Positions 1 through 7,711 of a stretch of DNA of 14,103 nt are shown one piece after another (the stretch's first letter is position 1; every line of letters starts with the position of its first letter). The notes beneath the pieces were generated by a model. It was not told where the DNA came from and searched no databases. It was given only the letters and a program-made list of their open reading frames with translations. The position numbers and the translations under genes are program-made. The DNA lies in the NCBI GenBank assembly GCA_023380515.1, contig JAMCRH010000261.1:1-14103 (forward strand). Direction: 5' to 3'. The stretch comes from Gammaproteobacteria bacterium. Its GTDB lineage: Bacteria > Pseudomonadota > Gammaproteobacteria > Enterobacterales > Alteromonadaceae.

Positions 1-30
1 GCTACTGCCAATTCACTTTCAAAACGCATA

Positions 31-67
31 AAAAAATCCGTAATTAGATAACCTAATTACGGATTTT
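31..67 (-). terminator. Rho-independent terminator after gloA
   Basis: A perfect 15-bp stem (33-47 pairs with 53-67) encloses a 5-base loop. On the minus strand it is followed by a run of six T, the classic intrinsic terminator form. It lies about 100 bases past the gloA stop and should end dusA-gloA transcripts. The plus strand has four T after the stem, so it may also serve a plus-strand gene ending at the left edge, where one frame reaches TAA at 29-31. That gene cannot be identified from 30 bases. Confidence 0.9.
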
Positions 68-80
68 GAACCCTTCTAAG

Positions 81-96
81 GATCGGTCAACCGATC
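81..96. repeat. Short palindrome between terminator and gloA
   Basis: GATCGGT and ACCGATC (81-87 and 90-96) form a 7-bp inverted repeat with a 2-base centre. A further GATCGG lies at about 114-119. It sits in the 3' untranslated region of gloA. No function can be assigned; it may be a protein-binding site or only part of the 3' end structure. Confidence 0.4.
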
Positions 97-170
97 GCGA
101 AAATTTCTTAACTGATCGGCATTACTCTGTGCAAGAGCCTTTTGTCGATTTGCCTAAAGTTTAGCGAAAT

Positions 171-590
171 TTACCAAGTGCCTTCATTGGCCATAGACTG
201 CCACGGCTCTTGTGGCGGTTGGGCACCACCGGCTTGCAATAATTCAATAGAAATCCCATCTGGAGAACGCACAAAAGCCATGCGACCATCGCGTGGCGGC
301 CGATTAATCGTCACGCCCATGGCTTGTAGGTGCGCACACTTGGCATAAATATCTGCCACCGAAAACGCCAGATGGCCAAAATTACGGCCGCCTGAATATT
401 CTTCTGGATCCCAGTTATAGGTCAGTTCAATTTCCGCTTCTGGGCTTTCTGGTGCACTCAGAAATACGAGCGTAAATCGCCCCTCAGGTACTTCTTTACG
501 ACGCACTTCCTGTAGGCCTAATCCTTCACAATAAAATTTCAATGACTCGTCAAGATCTTGCACGCGAACCATGGTATGTAGATATTTCAT
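171..590 (-). CDS. gloA: Lactoylglutathione lyase (glyoxalase I)
   Basis: This 139-residue cytoplasmic metalloenzyme isomerises the hemithioacetal of methylglyoxal and glutathione to S-lactoylglutathione, the first step of the glyoxalase pathway. It is a VOC-fold protein aligning along its whole length with E. coli GloA. The four expected metal ligands are present: His5, Glu55 (in ELTYNW), His73 (in FGHLAFSV) and Glu116 (in SIELL). The frame stays open upstream to 698, but that extension overlaps dusA and is very basic. The ATG at 590 begins the family-typical [10 protein letters not shown] and has AGGAG 10 bases upstream, so it is the chosen start. It begins 4 bases after the dusA stop, and its ribosome site lies in the last dusA codons, implying an operon and translational coupling. 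The C-terminal tail (about 120-139) differs from E. coli. Confidence 0.95.
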   Translation of the reverse strand: MKYLHTMVRVQDLDESLKFYCEGLGLQEVRRKEVPEGRFTLVFLSAPESPEAEIELTYNWDPEEYSGGRNFGHLAFSVADIYAKCAHLQAMGVTINRPPRDGRMAFVRSPDGISIELLQAGGAQPPQEPWQSMANEGTW

Positions 591-594
591 TCGG

Positions 595-1605
595 CTACTT
601 CTCCTCATTGACTGCTGCCGTTTCAGTTTTTTCAGCGTAATCGGCAAAACGCTCGGCTTCATTCTGAATAATCTTTTGTGCCTCAAGTAATGGCGCAATA
701 GACTCTGCGCGTGGCCCCTGCTCGCTCAGAGTACGACGCCATTGCCGTGCACCAGGGCAATTATGATAGAGACCAATCATATGGCGGGCGACATGCCAAA
801 AGCGACCGCCATCGGCGATATGCGCTTCAATGTAGTCAACCATCGCGTCAATCACCCCTTCTTTACTGGGTGATTTCAGCTGCCCGGCAAACAGGCGGTC
901 GACGTCGGCTAAAATCCATGGATTCGCGTAAGCGGCACGACCAATCATGACACCATCAACATGTTGCAGATGTTCCTGTGCTTCAGCGAGTGTATTCACA
1001 CCGCCATTGAGGTGAATCTCGAGCCCAGGGTAATCCTGTTTCGCTTGATACACACGATCATAATTTAATGGTGGTATTTCGCGGTTTTCTTTTGGACTCA
1101 AGCCACTTAACCAAGCCTTTCTGGCGTGCAGAATAACCCGTGGGCACCCCACTTCAACGAGCGGGTCTAACAAAGCTTGTAGAAATTCGTAGCTGTCGTA
1201 CTCGTCTATGCCCAATCGCGTTTTCACGGTGACCGGGACGTTTGGTGCTGCGTCTTGCATTGCTTTCACACACGTGGCAACCAACTCAGGTTCGGCCATT
1301 AAGCAAGCGCCAAACCGGCCATTTTGTACACGGTCCGATGGGCAGCCAACATTGAGGTTAATTTCGTCGTAACCACGCTCGGCCGCAAGCCGTGCGCACT
1401 TTGCTAGCTCGATAGGGTCGCTGCCACCAAGTTGCAATGCAACTGGATGTTCAGTCTCATGATAGGCAAGAAAATCTTGTTTACCATGGATAATTGCGCC
1501 GGTCGTCACCATCTCTGTATACAACAATGCAGATTGGCTAATCTGCCGGTGAAAATAGCGGCAATGGCGATCAGTCCAATCCAGCATAGGGGCTACAGAA
1601 ATCAT
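595..1605 (-). CDS. dusA: tRNA-dihydrouridine(20/20a) synthase DusA
   Basis: DusA is an FMN- and NADPH-dependent enzyme that reduces uridines 20 and 20a in the tRNA D-loop. The 336-residue product matches E. coli DusA closely: [14 protein letters not shown] at the N-terminus, [14 protein letters not shown], then [12 protein letters not shown], in which Cys88 is the conserved catalytic cysteine. [17 protein letters not shown] is a signature that separates DusA from DusB and DusC, and a phosphate-binding part of the TIM barrel ([18 protein letters not shown]) follows. A GAGGAG ribosome site precedes the ATG. It is the first gene of the dusA-gloA unit and is divergent from zur. The C-terminal helical domain is complete, with no break. 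Confidence 0.97.
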   Translation of the reverse strand: MISVAPMLDWTDRHCRYFHRQISQSALLYTEMVTTGAIIHGKQDFLAYHETEHPVALQLGGSDPIELAKCARLAAERGYDEINLNVGCPSDRVQNGRFGACLMAEPELVATCVKAMQDAAPNVPVTVKTRLGIDEYDSYEFLQALLDPLVEVGCPRVILHARKAWLSGLSPKENREIPPLNYDRVYQAKQDYPGLEIHLNGGVNTLAEAQEHLQHVDGVMIGRAAYANPWILADVDRLFAGQLKSPSKEGVIDAMVDYIEAHIADGGRFWHVARHMIGLYHNCPGARQWRRTLSEQGPRAESIAPLLEAQKIIQNEAERFADYAEKTETAAVNEEK

Positions 1606-1750
1606 TGAATACTCCTCAAAAGTGCGACAGTCGCTGCGAGACTCTATTTTACGTGATTCAAAGGCTTGTTTACAGTTTCACTTTGAAGCACACTAGACGA
1701 AGGCTAAAAGTAAGTCGCTGGGCCAACAAGAATTGAGGTTTGAAGAAGCA
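1606..1750. promoter_or_regulatory. Divergent dusA/zur intergenic region with weak promoter candidates
   Basis: These 145 bases separate the divergent dusA and zur genes and must contain both promoters. The best plus-strand candidate for zur is TTGAAG (1683-1688), a 16-base spacer and TAAAAG (1705-1710). For dusA a TAAAAT -10-like box is visible on the minus strand without a convincing -35. A GCGAC-A-GTCGC palindrome lies at about 1624-1634. I see no clear Zur operator, so autoregulation is not supported by sequence. Confidence 0.3.
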
Positions 1751-2200
1751 ATGATGCAAGCTGAAACGACTGAGCATTTAATCAAACGTGCTGAACTGAT
1801 GTGTCAACGTCGCGGTGTCCGCATGACGCCAACGCGGCGCGAAGTCTTTGCCATTCTAACCAAGCAAGACGGGGCAATCGGTGCGTACGATTTATTAGAG
1901 CTCTTGAAAGCTGAAGTACCGAACGCAAAACCACCGACTATTTATCGTGCGCTTGAGTTTCTGCAAACGCAAGGATTTGTGCACAAAGTCTCATCGGCGA
2001 ACAGCTATGTTTTGTGTTCACATTTCGAAAAACATCACCCGGTGCAAATGCTTATTTGTTCACTATGCGGGAATGTGCAGGAAATTCACTCGAGTGGCAT
2101 TCACCAGGAATTTATTGCCCAAGCGGAAAAGCAAGGGTTTCAAGTTCAACATCAAATGGTCGAAGCCGTAGGTATTTGCGAGCAGTGCAACCACAGCTAA
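1751..2200 (+). CDS. zur: Zinc uptake regulator Zur (Fur family)
   Basis: Zur is a zinc-sensing repressor that, when zinc-loaded, shuts off zinc import genes such as znuABC. The 149-residue product has the N-terminal winged helix (about 10-85, with AYDLLELL and KPPTIYRALEFL) and a C-terminal dimerisation domain. Cys103, Cys106, Cys143 and Cys146 form the two CxxC pairs of the structural zinc site. His78, Cys89, His96 and Glu111 match the regulatory site of E. coli Zur, which distinguishes it from Fur. The frame could start at a TTG (1733), but ATG 1751 (or the adjacent ATG 1754) fits the family N-terminus and has GAGG about 12 bases and GAAGAAG 3 bases upstream. The gene runs convergently into alr with 23 bases between the stop codons. 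Confidence 0.95.
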   Translation: MMQAETTEHLIKRAELMCQRRGVRMTPTRREVFAILTKQDGAIGAYDLLELLKAEVPNAKPPTIYRALEFLQTQGFVHKVSSANSYVLCSHFEKHHPVQMLICSLCGNVQEIHSSGIHQEFIAQAEKQGFQVQHQMVEAVGICEQCNHS

Positions 2201-2237
2201 ACGTTAGCGTTCACACCTAAGCGTTAGCGCTCACAAT
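2199..2237. repeat. Tandem 20-base repeat forming two mini-hairpins
   Basis: Two copies of a roughly 19-base unit (cgttagcg-t/c-tcaca core) with a 20-base period bridge the convergent zur and alr 3' ends and contain both stop codons. Each holds a 4-bp hairpin with loop TTAG: AACG-TTAG-CGTT at 2200-2211 and AGCG-TTAG-CGCT at 2220-2231. The two arms differ by a compensated base pair. No poly-T tract is present, so it is not a canonical terminator. Confidence 0.55.
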
Positions 2238-3321
2238 AGTCCAGTTGCACACGTCTGGCGACGTTGCACAGCAATTCATATGGAATAGTCCCAACGGCTT
2301 CGGCAACTTTTTCCACGGCTAATCCTGCGCCCCATAACTCCGCCGTATCGCCGAGCTTCACGCTCAGTTTTTGACCTAAGTTCACGGTCACCATATCCAT
2401 TGCCACGCGTCCAATTAACGGATAAATCACGCCGTTAATTAATACCGGTGTGCCAGTTGGCGCATGACGCGGATAGCCGTCGCCGTAGCCAATCGCAACA
2501 ATACCAATGTGAGTATCTTCCGTTGCAGTCCACTGGCCACCATAGCCCACCGACTCACCTGCCTTAATTTTGCGAATCGAGATAATACTTGCGCGTAAGT
2601 TCATCACTGGCTTCAACCCATGATCACCCCCCACTTGACCAGCAAATGGACTCACACCATACAGAGCTAAACCCGGTCGTACCCAATCGTATTGAGGCAC
2701 TAATTGTGCCAGCAATGCCGCACTATTGGCGAACGAGGTCGCGCTCGCCGGTAATTGAGCTAATACATCAGCATAGACCTGAATTTGCTTTTTATTCTGT
2801 GGATGTTCCGGTTCGTCAGCGCAGGCGAAGTGACTAATAATCACAGGGTGGTCGTGCACTTGCGGCAAATCAACGAGTTGTTGGTACGCACTCAGCATTT
2901 GGTCAGGCTCTAAGCCAAGCCGGTGCATGCCCGTATCAACTTTTAACCAAATTTTAAGCGGGTCACCGAGGTTTTCAACTTGGCTTAATTCTTTCATTTG
3001 CCGCAAATTGTGAATGACGGGCTGAATATTGCTGGCTGTTAAAATTGGTATTTGTGAGGCGTCGAAAAAACCTTCGAGCAATACAATTGGACGGGTGATA
3101 CCGGCGTTTCGAAGTTGCAAAGCCTCATCAACGCGAGCGACACCAATCGCATCGATATCGCTCAATGCCTGTGCTATACGTTGCAGGCCATGACCGTACG
3201 CATTCGCTTTTAAAATGGCTAATATGCGTTTACCACCCGCTAACTTGCGGATGACTTTTAGATTGTGTTGTAAGGCTGCTAAGTCAATTGCAGCCCACGC
3301 CGGACGCATGAGATCAGCCAT
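2224..3321 (-). CDS. alr: Alanine racemase
   Basis: This is a PLP enzyme interconverting L- and D-alanine, supplying D-alanine for peptidoglycan in the cytoplasm. The 365-residue length is normal. The N-terminal TIM barrel carries the PLP lysine Lys38 in ILKANAYGHG. The catalytic tyrosine on the other face is Tyr260 in SVGYGGQW. WLKVDTGMHRLGL (about 125-137), YGVSPF and RVAMDMVTVNL are further family signatures. It follows dnaB by 33 bases on the same strand, as in the E. coli dnaB-alr arrangement, and is probably cotranscribed. The ribosome site before the chosen ATG is weak (GGGTAA); Met5 is an alternative start with no better site. No terminator is visible after it; it converges on zur. 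Confidence 0.96.
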   Translation of the reverse strand: MADLMRPAWAAIDLAALQHNLKVIRKLAGGKRILAILKANAYGHGLQRIAQALSDIDAIGVARVDEALQLRNAGITRPIVLLEGFFDASQIPILTASNIQPVIHNLRQMKELSQVENLGDPLKIWLKVDTGMHRLGLEPDQMLSAYQQLVDLPQVHDHPVIISHFACADEPEHPQNKKQIQVYADVLAQLPASATSFANSAALLAQLVPQYDWVRPGLALYGVSPFAGQVGGDHGLKPVMNLRASIISIRKIKAGESVGYGGQWTATEDTHIGIVAIGYGDGYPRHAPTGTPVLINGVIYPLIGRVAMDMVTVNLGQKLSVKLGDTAELWGAGLAVEKVAEAVGTIPYELLCNVARRVQLDYCER

Positions 3322-3354
3322 TCTTGTTACCCGTGTAATTCCGTCTTAATCGTT

Positions 3355-4752
3355 CTAATACTCATCGTCAATATCGGCGCCCGTGTAGTTATCGAAGCGC
3401 GAGTACTGACCATGGAACATCAATTTAATTCGACCAATGGGTCCGTTACGCTGTTTACCAAGGATAATCTCAGCTAAACCTTTATCGGACGAGTCAGGAT
3501 GATAAACCTCATCACGATAAATAAACATAATCACGTCGGCATCCTGTTCAATCGATCCGGACTCCCGTAAGTCTGAATTCACTGGGCGTTTGTCAGACCG
3601 CTGCTCAAGTGAGCGGTTCAGCTGCGAAAGCGCAACAACCGGACACTTCAGTTCTTTCGCCAAAGCTTTTAGTGAACGCGAAATCTCAGCAATTTCTAAG
3701 GTTCGGTTCTCAGCCATACCCGGCACTGTCATTAACTGCAGGTAGTCGACCATGATCATGCTGACGCCACCGTGTTCGCGCGCTATGCGACGTGCGCGCG
3801 AGCGAACTTCCGTCGGGGTTAGTCCAGAACTGTCGTCGATATACAGTTTGCCTCGCTCTTTTAACACCGTCATCGCTGAGGTGAGTCGATGCCAATCAGC
3901 ATCATCGAGTTGCCCGGTTCGTACTTTTGTTTGGTCGACGCGACTGAGAGACGCCAGCATCCGCATCATAATCTGCTCAGATGGCATCTCTAGACTAAAG
4001 ACAACAACGGGTTTCTCTTCATTCAATGCAGCATGTTCAACCAGATTCATAGCAAAGGTCGTTTTACCCATCGACGGGCGGGCAGCAACGATAATTAAAT
4101 CAGACGGTTGTAAACCTGCGGTCTTTTTATCTAAATCGGCAAAGCCAGACGACACCCCCGTCACACCACTTAAATTGGCATGACGGCTTAAATACTCAAT
4201 ACGGTCGAGGGTTCTGTCGAGAATATTGACAAGACCTTGCGGTCCCTCTTCACCCGTGTTCCGCTTCTCCGCAATTTGGAACACATGCTGTTCAGCAAAA
4301 TCGAGTAATTCTTTACTGCTGCGGCCTTGGGTATCGTAGCCTGCTTCCGCAATTTGGTTCGCCACACCGATCATTTCACGAATGAGTGCACGCTCACGAA
4401 CGATATCTGCATAGGCAAGAATGTTCGCAGAGCTCGGCGTGTTCTTCTGAATCTCCATCAGATACGCTGCACCACCGACCCGATCGAGTTCGTTAATCAG
4501 CTCTAAGCGCTCAGTTAACGTGACTAAGTCAATCGGCTTCGACTCTTCACTCAAGCGCGCCATAGCAGCGAAAATCAGTCGATGTGAATGCAAGTAGAAA
4601 TCGTCAGTGATCACCCGCTCCGCAACGTTATCCCACTGCTCATTATCAAGCATGAGACCACCTAGCACCGATTGTTCGGCGTCAATAGAGTGCGGAGGCG
4701 TTTTTAAGGCTGCTAGCTTTGCGTCTGTACTTTTATTCTTATCGTTAGCCAC
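3355..4752 (-). CDS. dnaB: Replicative DNA helicase DnaB
   Basis: DnaB is the hexameric 5'-3' helicase that unwinds DNA at the fork and recruits primase. The 465-residue product is full length with no intein. The N-terminal domain (about 18-160, from PPHSIDAEQSVLGGLML) is followed by a linker and the RecA-like motor. Walker A is ARPSMGKTT with Lys230, the catalytic Glu255 lies in FSLEM, and Walker B is MIMVDYLQL with Asp336. SRSLKALAKEL, SQLNRSLEQR and the RNGPIGR segment near the C-terminus complete the motor. The start is GTG at 4752 with a modest GGAT four bases upstream; an out-of-frame ATG at 4760-4762 opens a 5-codon frame overlapping it. A terminator separates it from rplI, so it has its own promoter and forms a unit with alr. 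Confidence 0.97.
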   Translation of the reverse strand: MANDKNKSTDAKLAALKTPPHSIDAEQSVLGGLMLDNEQWDNVAERVITDDFYLHSHRLIFAAMARLSEESKPIDLVTLTERLELINELDRVGGAAYLMEIQKNTPSSANILAYADIVRERALIREMIGVANQIAEAGYDTQGRSSKELLDFAEQHVFQIAEKRNTGEEGPQGLVNILDRTLDRIEYLSRHANLSGVTGVSSGFADLDKKTAGLQPSDLIIVAARPSMGKTTFAMNLVEHAALNEEKPVVVFSLEMPSEQIMMRMLASLSRVDQTKVRTGQLDDADWHRLTSAMTVLKERGKLYIDDSSGLTPTEVRSRARRIAREHGGVSMIMVDYLQLMTVPGMAENRTLEIAEISRSLKALAKELKCPVVALSQLNRSLEQRSDKRPVNSDLRESGSIEQDADVIMFIYRDEVYHPDSSDKGLAEIILGKQRNGPIGRIKLMFHGQYSRFDNYTGADIDDEY

Positions 4753-4778
4753 GAGGATCCATTTTCGCTATCAGTGAA

Positions 4779-4807
4779 ATCAGAAACTGATAATACACAG
4801 GAGACAA
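4779..4807 (-). promoter_or_regulatory. Candidate dnaB promoter
   Basis: On the minus strand TTGTCT (4802-4807), a 17-base spacer and TCTGAT (4779-4784) give a 4/6 plus 4/6 sigma70-like promoter just after the rplI terminator. The region also holds a TATCAG/CTGATA inverted pair (4769-4774, 4787-4792) and an inner TCAG-AAA-CTGA palindrome overlapping the -10, which could be an operator. Support is sequence only. Confidence 0.3.
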
Positions 4808-4810
4808 AAA

Positions 4811-4836
4811 AAAAGCAGCACCGAGGTGCTGCTTTT
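4811..4836 (-). terminator. Rho-independent terminator of the rpsF-rplI operon
   Basis: An 11-bp stem (4811-4821 with 4826-4836, core GCAGCAC/GTGCTGC) has a 4-base loop and is followed on the minus strand by nine or more T. It lies 26 bases past the rplI stop and cleanly ends the ribosomal operon before dnaB. Confidence 0.93.
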
Positions 4837-4862
4837 CGTGTAATAGACGTGTAAGTCCGGAA

Positions 4863-5312
4863 TTACTCTGCTTCTACTTTCAGAGTGATTGCCGCTAAAA
4901 CGTCAGCGTGTAGTTGCAGTTCGATTTCGAATTCGCCAACTTCACGGATAGTGCCGTGAGGCATCAAAATTTCGCTCTTCTGCACTTCAACGCCTGCAGC
5001 AGAAACTGCATCAGCGATGTCGCGAGTACCAATTGAACCGAACAATTTGCCTTCGTCACCCGCTTTAGAAGCGATAACGATAGCGTCCAGTGCATTGATT
5101 TTCTCAGCGCGCTCTTCAGCAGCTTTCAGGTCAGTCGCTAATTTAGCTTCTAACTCTGCACGACGCTGTTCAAACATTTCAACGTTTGATTTAGTCGCTG
5201 GAACTGCTTTGCCCGATGGGAACAAGAAGTTACGTGCGTAACCTGACTTTACGGTAACCTGGTCGCCCAGACCGCCCAAATTTGCAACTTTATCTAGAAG
5301 GATAATATTCAT
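4863..5312 (-). CDS. rplI: 50S ribosomal protein L9 (bL9)
   Basis: bL9 binds 23S rRNA domain V near the L1 stalk with its N-terminal domain and extends a long helix away from the ribosome. The 149-residue product starts with the family signature [17 protein letters not shown], followed by [17 protein letters not shown] long acidic/basic helix spans about 40-75, and the C-terminal domain contains [22 protein letters not shown] lies about 8 bases before the ATG. It is the last gene of the rpsF-priB-rpsR-rplI operon, 14 bases after rpsR, and is followed by a strong terminator. Confidence 0.98.
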   Translation of the reverse strand: MNIILLDKVANLGGLGDQVTVKSGYARNFLFPSGKAVPATKSNVEMFEQRRAELEAKLATDLKAAEERAEKINALDAIVIASKAGDEGKLFGSIGTRDIADAVSAAGVEVQKSEILMPHGTIREVGEFEIELQLHADVLAAITLKVEAE

Positions 5313-5326
5313 TGTTAAAGTCTCCC

Positions 5327-5563
<237 letters not shown>

Positions 5564-5566
5564 CTA

Positions 5567-5893
5567 TTAAACCTGTTTTATGTTCTGAGCGTGAAGGACA
5601 AGTCGGGCGATGCCATTTGCGTTTTCGTGTCGCTGAATGAAACCGCTTGCTTCTATTTCACTTCCCAGAATTAATTTCGTTGACCAGAAATCTGCCCCAT
5701 CTCCACTCACTACCGCTTGAATGCGTGCATAACACTGTCGTGTTAACCCTGCTTCTTGCTGCATTGAGCGATGCTCAATTAACAAGGACAAGTGCGCAAT
5801 TCCTGCTGGGCTGCGAGTTAATCGCGGTTCTTTAACTAAAATCCCGCGAATAATAAGTTGGTTAATGGCGGACTCCTGAGCTGTAGCCGACAT
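5567..5893 (-). CDS. priB: Primosomal replication protein N (PriB)
   Basis: PriB is a dimeric OB-fold single-stranded DNA binding protein that stabilises PriA on stalled forks and helps load DnaB during restart. The 108-residue product matches E. coli PriB in QLIIRGILVKEPRLTRSPAG, LLIEHRSMQQEAG, SEIEASGFI and the C-terminal NGIARLVLHAQNI. The chosen ATG (5893) overlaps the rpsF stop as TGATG, so it is translationally coupled; a GTG one codon earlier is possible. Its location between rpsF and rpsR is typical of gammaproteobacteria. It has a short N-terminal extension (SATAQESAIN) compared with E. coli. Its functional partner dnaB lies in the next transcription unit. Confidence 0.95.
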   Translation of the reverse strand: MSATAQESAINQLIIRGILVKEPRLTRSPAGIAHLSLLIEHRSMQQEAGLTRQCYARIQAVVSGDGADFWSTKLILGSEIEASGFIQRHENANGIARLVLHAQNIKQV

Positions 5894-6261
5894 CACTCAG
5901 CAGATTCAGTCTCAGCTTTCGCTTCACGGCGATCTTCTCTTTCCTTTGGCTTAGCAAAAGGTGAAGGTTCGCTGATCGCTTCGTCTTTACGCATAACCAG
6001 GCTGCGTAGTACCGCATCGTTGTAACGGAAGTTGGTTTCCAACTCATCAATTACTTCTGAACTTGCTTCAACATTCATCAGAATGTAGTGAGCTTTGTGC
6101 AGCTTGTTAATTGGGTAAGCCAACTGGCGACGACCCCAGTCTTCCAAACGGTTGATAGTACCACCCGCTTGAGTCACAGTTTCGCTATAACGCTCAACCA
6201 TGCCTGGAACCTGCTCGCTCTGGTCTGGATGGACCATGAATACGATTTCATAATGACGCAT
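5893..6261 (-). CDS. rpsF: 30S ribosomal protein S6 (bS6)
   Basis: bS6 binds 16S rRNA as a dimer with S18 in the central domain of the 30S subunit. The 122-residue product begins [20 protein letters not shown] and continues with [26 protein letters not shown] and [19 protein letters not shown]. It ends in an acidic, charged tail like that modified by RimK in E. coli; the tail here is somewhat shorter and ends ESAE. AAGGAG six bases before the ATG is a strong ribosome site. First gene of the rpsF-priB-rpsR-rplI operon, with a promoter at 6362-6390 and a candidate autoregulatory hairpin just upstream of the ribosome site. Confidence 0.98.
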   Translation of the reverse strand: MRHYEIVFMVHPDQSEQVPGMVERYSETVTQAGGTINRLEDWGRRQLAYPINKLHKAHYILMNVEASSEVIDELETNFRYNDAVLRSLVMRKDEAISEPSPFAKPKEREDRREAKAETESAE

Positions 6262-6280
6262 TTATTGCTCCTTATGGATT

Positions 6281-6308
6281 AAAGCCTGAGTACAGCTCAG
6301 CCCGGCTG
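6281..6308 (-). promoter_or_regulatory. Candidate S6:S18 complex-binding leader hairpin
   Basis: The minus-strand mRNA reads AGCCGGGCUGAGCUGUACUC followed by AGGCUUU. CUGAG pairs with CUCAG around a 5-base loop, and an outer AGC/GCU closes the stem, leaving a CCG/CGGG bulge on the 5' side. A CCG trinucleotide bulged between a stem and a hairpin is the published S6:S18-binding motif found ahead of rpsF operons in many phyla, by which the protein pair represses its own mRNA. It sits 7 bases upstream of the AAGGAG ribosome site, as expected for translational repression. The exact pairing of the outer stem is uncertain. Confidence 0.6.
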
Positions 6309-6361
6309 ACATGGAGGCAAGGAACTTGAACTATAGATTAGTGGGCTGATCAAGCCGGCGA

Positions 6362-6390
6362 ATTGTACGCAAGTTAAACAACGAGCGCAA
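6362..6390 (-). promoter_or_regulatory. Probable rpsF operon promoter
   Basis: On the minus strand TTGCGC (6385-6390), a 17-base spacer and TACAAT (6362-6367) form a sigma70-like promoter about 100 bases before rpsF. The -10 is followed by a GC-rich CGCCGG stretch, the kind of discriminator seen at stringently controlled ribosomal promoters. The -35 is weak. Confidence 0.5.
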
Positions 6391-6440
6391 GTAAAAGTGG
6401 CCGCTAATACTGGAATAAATACAGAGGAAATGCGGATATG

Positions 6441-6472
6441 AGGCACTCAGTCGGATGGTTAACTGAGTGCCT
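6441..6472. terminator. Hairpin after the rnr-rlmB unit
   Basis: A perfect 11-bp stem (6441-6451 with 6462-6472, GGCACTCAGT core) has a 10-base loop and lies 8 bases past the stop of the small membrane protein gene. There is no T-run on the minus strand, so it may act as a weak terminator or as a 3' end stabilising hairpin. It separates the rnr-rlmB unit from the rpsF promoter. Confidence 0.5.
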
Positions 6473-6480
6473 ATTCGTAT

Positions 6481-6882
6481 TTATGAGCTTTGTTTTTGAA
6501 TCTCGTCATTAACCAAGCGAAAAAACTGGGGTACTAAACTCGCCCAGACCGCACTCGGCCCTTCAACGACGATCAAACGTTCACCAATACGACCACGCAA
6601 GACCAAGTGCTCTGAATTAGGTAACAACAGCTCAACTTGTAAAACGTGGCTTGCCGCCTCTTGTGAAGCAACCAAGCGATATTCGTGATGAGTTTGCAGC
6701 CGATAGTTCAAGTCTTCAGCGGCGTTCAGTAACAACCGATGACCGGCGTCATAGTCCCACTCAACCCATACTTGCGGTCTTTGTGGGCTCGCGTCTTGAT
6801 CTGGGGTGCTAAAAAACGCACCTAGCGCGAGCACCAAAATGACCAGAGTGACACCAATGACTGGCAGTAGACGTTGGAACAT
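6481..6882 (-). CDS. Small membrane-anchored protein of unknown function
   Basis: I do not recognise this 133-residue protein. It has one hydrophobic segment (about 5-24, LLPVIGVTLVILVLALGAFF) after an MFQR start, consistent with a single N-terminal inner-membrane anchor and a periplasmic body. It has no lipobox. The body (about 35-133) is mixed alpha/beta in appearance, with alternating hydrophobic stretches such as HVLQVELLL and RLIVVEGPSAVWASLVPQFF, and no cysteine. AAGGGT lies 8 bases before the ATG, which is only 2 bases after the rlmB stop, so it is coupled to rlmB and belongs to the rnr-rlmB unit. The sequence does not link it to RNA metabolism beyond that position. Confidence 0.8.
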   Translation of the reverse strand: MFQRLLPVIGVTLVILVLALGAFFSTPDQDASPQRPQVWVEWDYDAGHRLLLNAAEDLNYRLQTHHEYRLVASQEAASHVLQVELLLPNSEHLVLRGRIGERLIVVEGPSAVWASLVPQFFRLVNDEIQKQSS

Positions 6883-6884
6883 TG

Positions 6885-7637
6885 CTAACCCTTGCCGTGC
6901 TGACGCTGCCGCGCAACTTCAAATAGACATACCCCAGCGGCGACCGAAACATTCAAACTGCTGACTGTGCCTGCTAATGGAATAGCCACTAGGTCATCAC
7001 ATAATTCACGGGTCAGACGCCGCATACCGGTTCCTTCAGCCCCCATGACGAGCGCTGTTGGACCAACAAATTTGTTCTCATACAATGAGCTTGTGGCTTC
7101 ACCTGCAGTACCAGTGACCCAAACACCTTCGTCTTTTAGTATCCTAATCGCGCGTGCCAAGTTCGTGGCAACCACAAGTGGTACAACTTCAGCGGCACCA
7201 CTGGCAACTTTGCGGGCTACGCTGGTTAAACCAGCGGCTTTGTCTTTAGGCACCACAACCGCTGTCGCACCTGCAGCGTCAGCTGTGCGCAAGCAAGCCC
7301 CTAGGTTATGCGGATCCGTCACTTGATCTAGCACTAAAAACAATGCCTTCTGACCAGCCTTCTCAACTAATTCAGGCAAATCGTTCTCTTGCCAAGCGCG
7401 TCCCGGCGTGACAATTAAATAAACGCCTTGATGGTTGCCTTCACCGGCTCGTTCATCGAGTGTTTTCCGTTGACTAAATTGCGGTCGCACCCCGGCAGCA
7501 CGAGCTGCTTTTATAATCGCTTGTACCGCTGGGTCGTCCCGGTCTTTCTGGACAAATAATTCGACAGCGCGCTCCGGTGCGTGCTCTAAAATGGCACTCA
7601 CCGAGTGAATGCCGTATACCGCTTCATTTTTACTCAT
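6885..7637 (-). CDS. rlmB: 23S rRNA (guanosine-2'-O-)-methyltransferase RlmB
   Basis: RlmB is a SPOUT-family enzyme that methylates the 2'-O of G2251 in the 23S rRNA P-loop using S-adenosylmethionine. The 250-residue product has the N-terminal L30e-like substrate domain (about 5-75, VYGIHSVSAIL and GNHQGVYL). The knotted SpoU domain follows: motif 1 LDQVTDPHNLGACLRTADAA with Asn111 and Arg117, motif 2 VMGAEGTGMRRL with Glu201, and motif 3 IPLAGTVSSLNVSVAAG with Asn229. It lies 74 bases after rnr on the same strand, the same neighbour as in E. coli. The ribosome site before the ATG is weak (GAGACAC), which suggests that it depends on cotranscription with rnr. Confidence 0.97.
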   Translation of the reverse strand: MSKNEAVYGIHSVSAILEHAPERAVELFVQKDRDDPAVQAIIKAARAAGVRPQFSQRKTLDERAGEGNHQGVYLIVTPGRAWQENDLPELVEKAGQKALFLVLDQVTDPHNLGACLRTADAAGATAVVVPKDKAAGLTSVARKVASGAAEVVPLVVATNLARAIRILKDEGVWVTGTAGEATSSLYENKFVGPTALVMGAEGTGMRRLTRELCDDLVAIPLAGTVSSLNVSVAAGVCLFEVARQRQHGKG

Positions 7638-7711
7638 GAACTGTGTCTCAACTGCTGTCTCAAATAGTGGTTCTAAGGCTGTTTAAACGATTGTCTTAGT
7701 GACTCGCGCAA

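Noticed and set aside
591..698. 36-residue N-terminal extension of gloA reaching into dusA
   Set aside because: It lies entirely inside the dusA 3' end, is basic and unlike any GloA N-terminus, and the ATG at 590 has a good ribosome site.
1733..1750. TTG start for zur
   Set aside because: ATG 1751/1754 gives the family-typical N-terminus and has upstream purine-rich sites; the TTG extension has none.
3355..4752. Possible intein in dnaB
   Set aside because: dnaB is a common intein host, but the motor domain is continuous from Walker A to the C-terminus.
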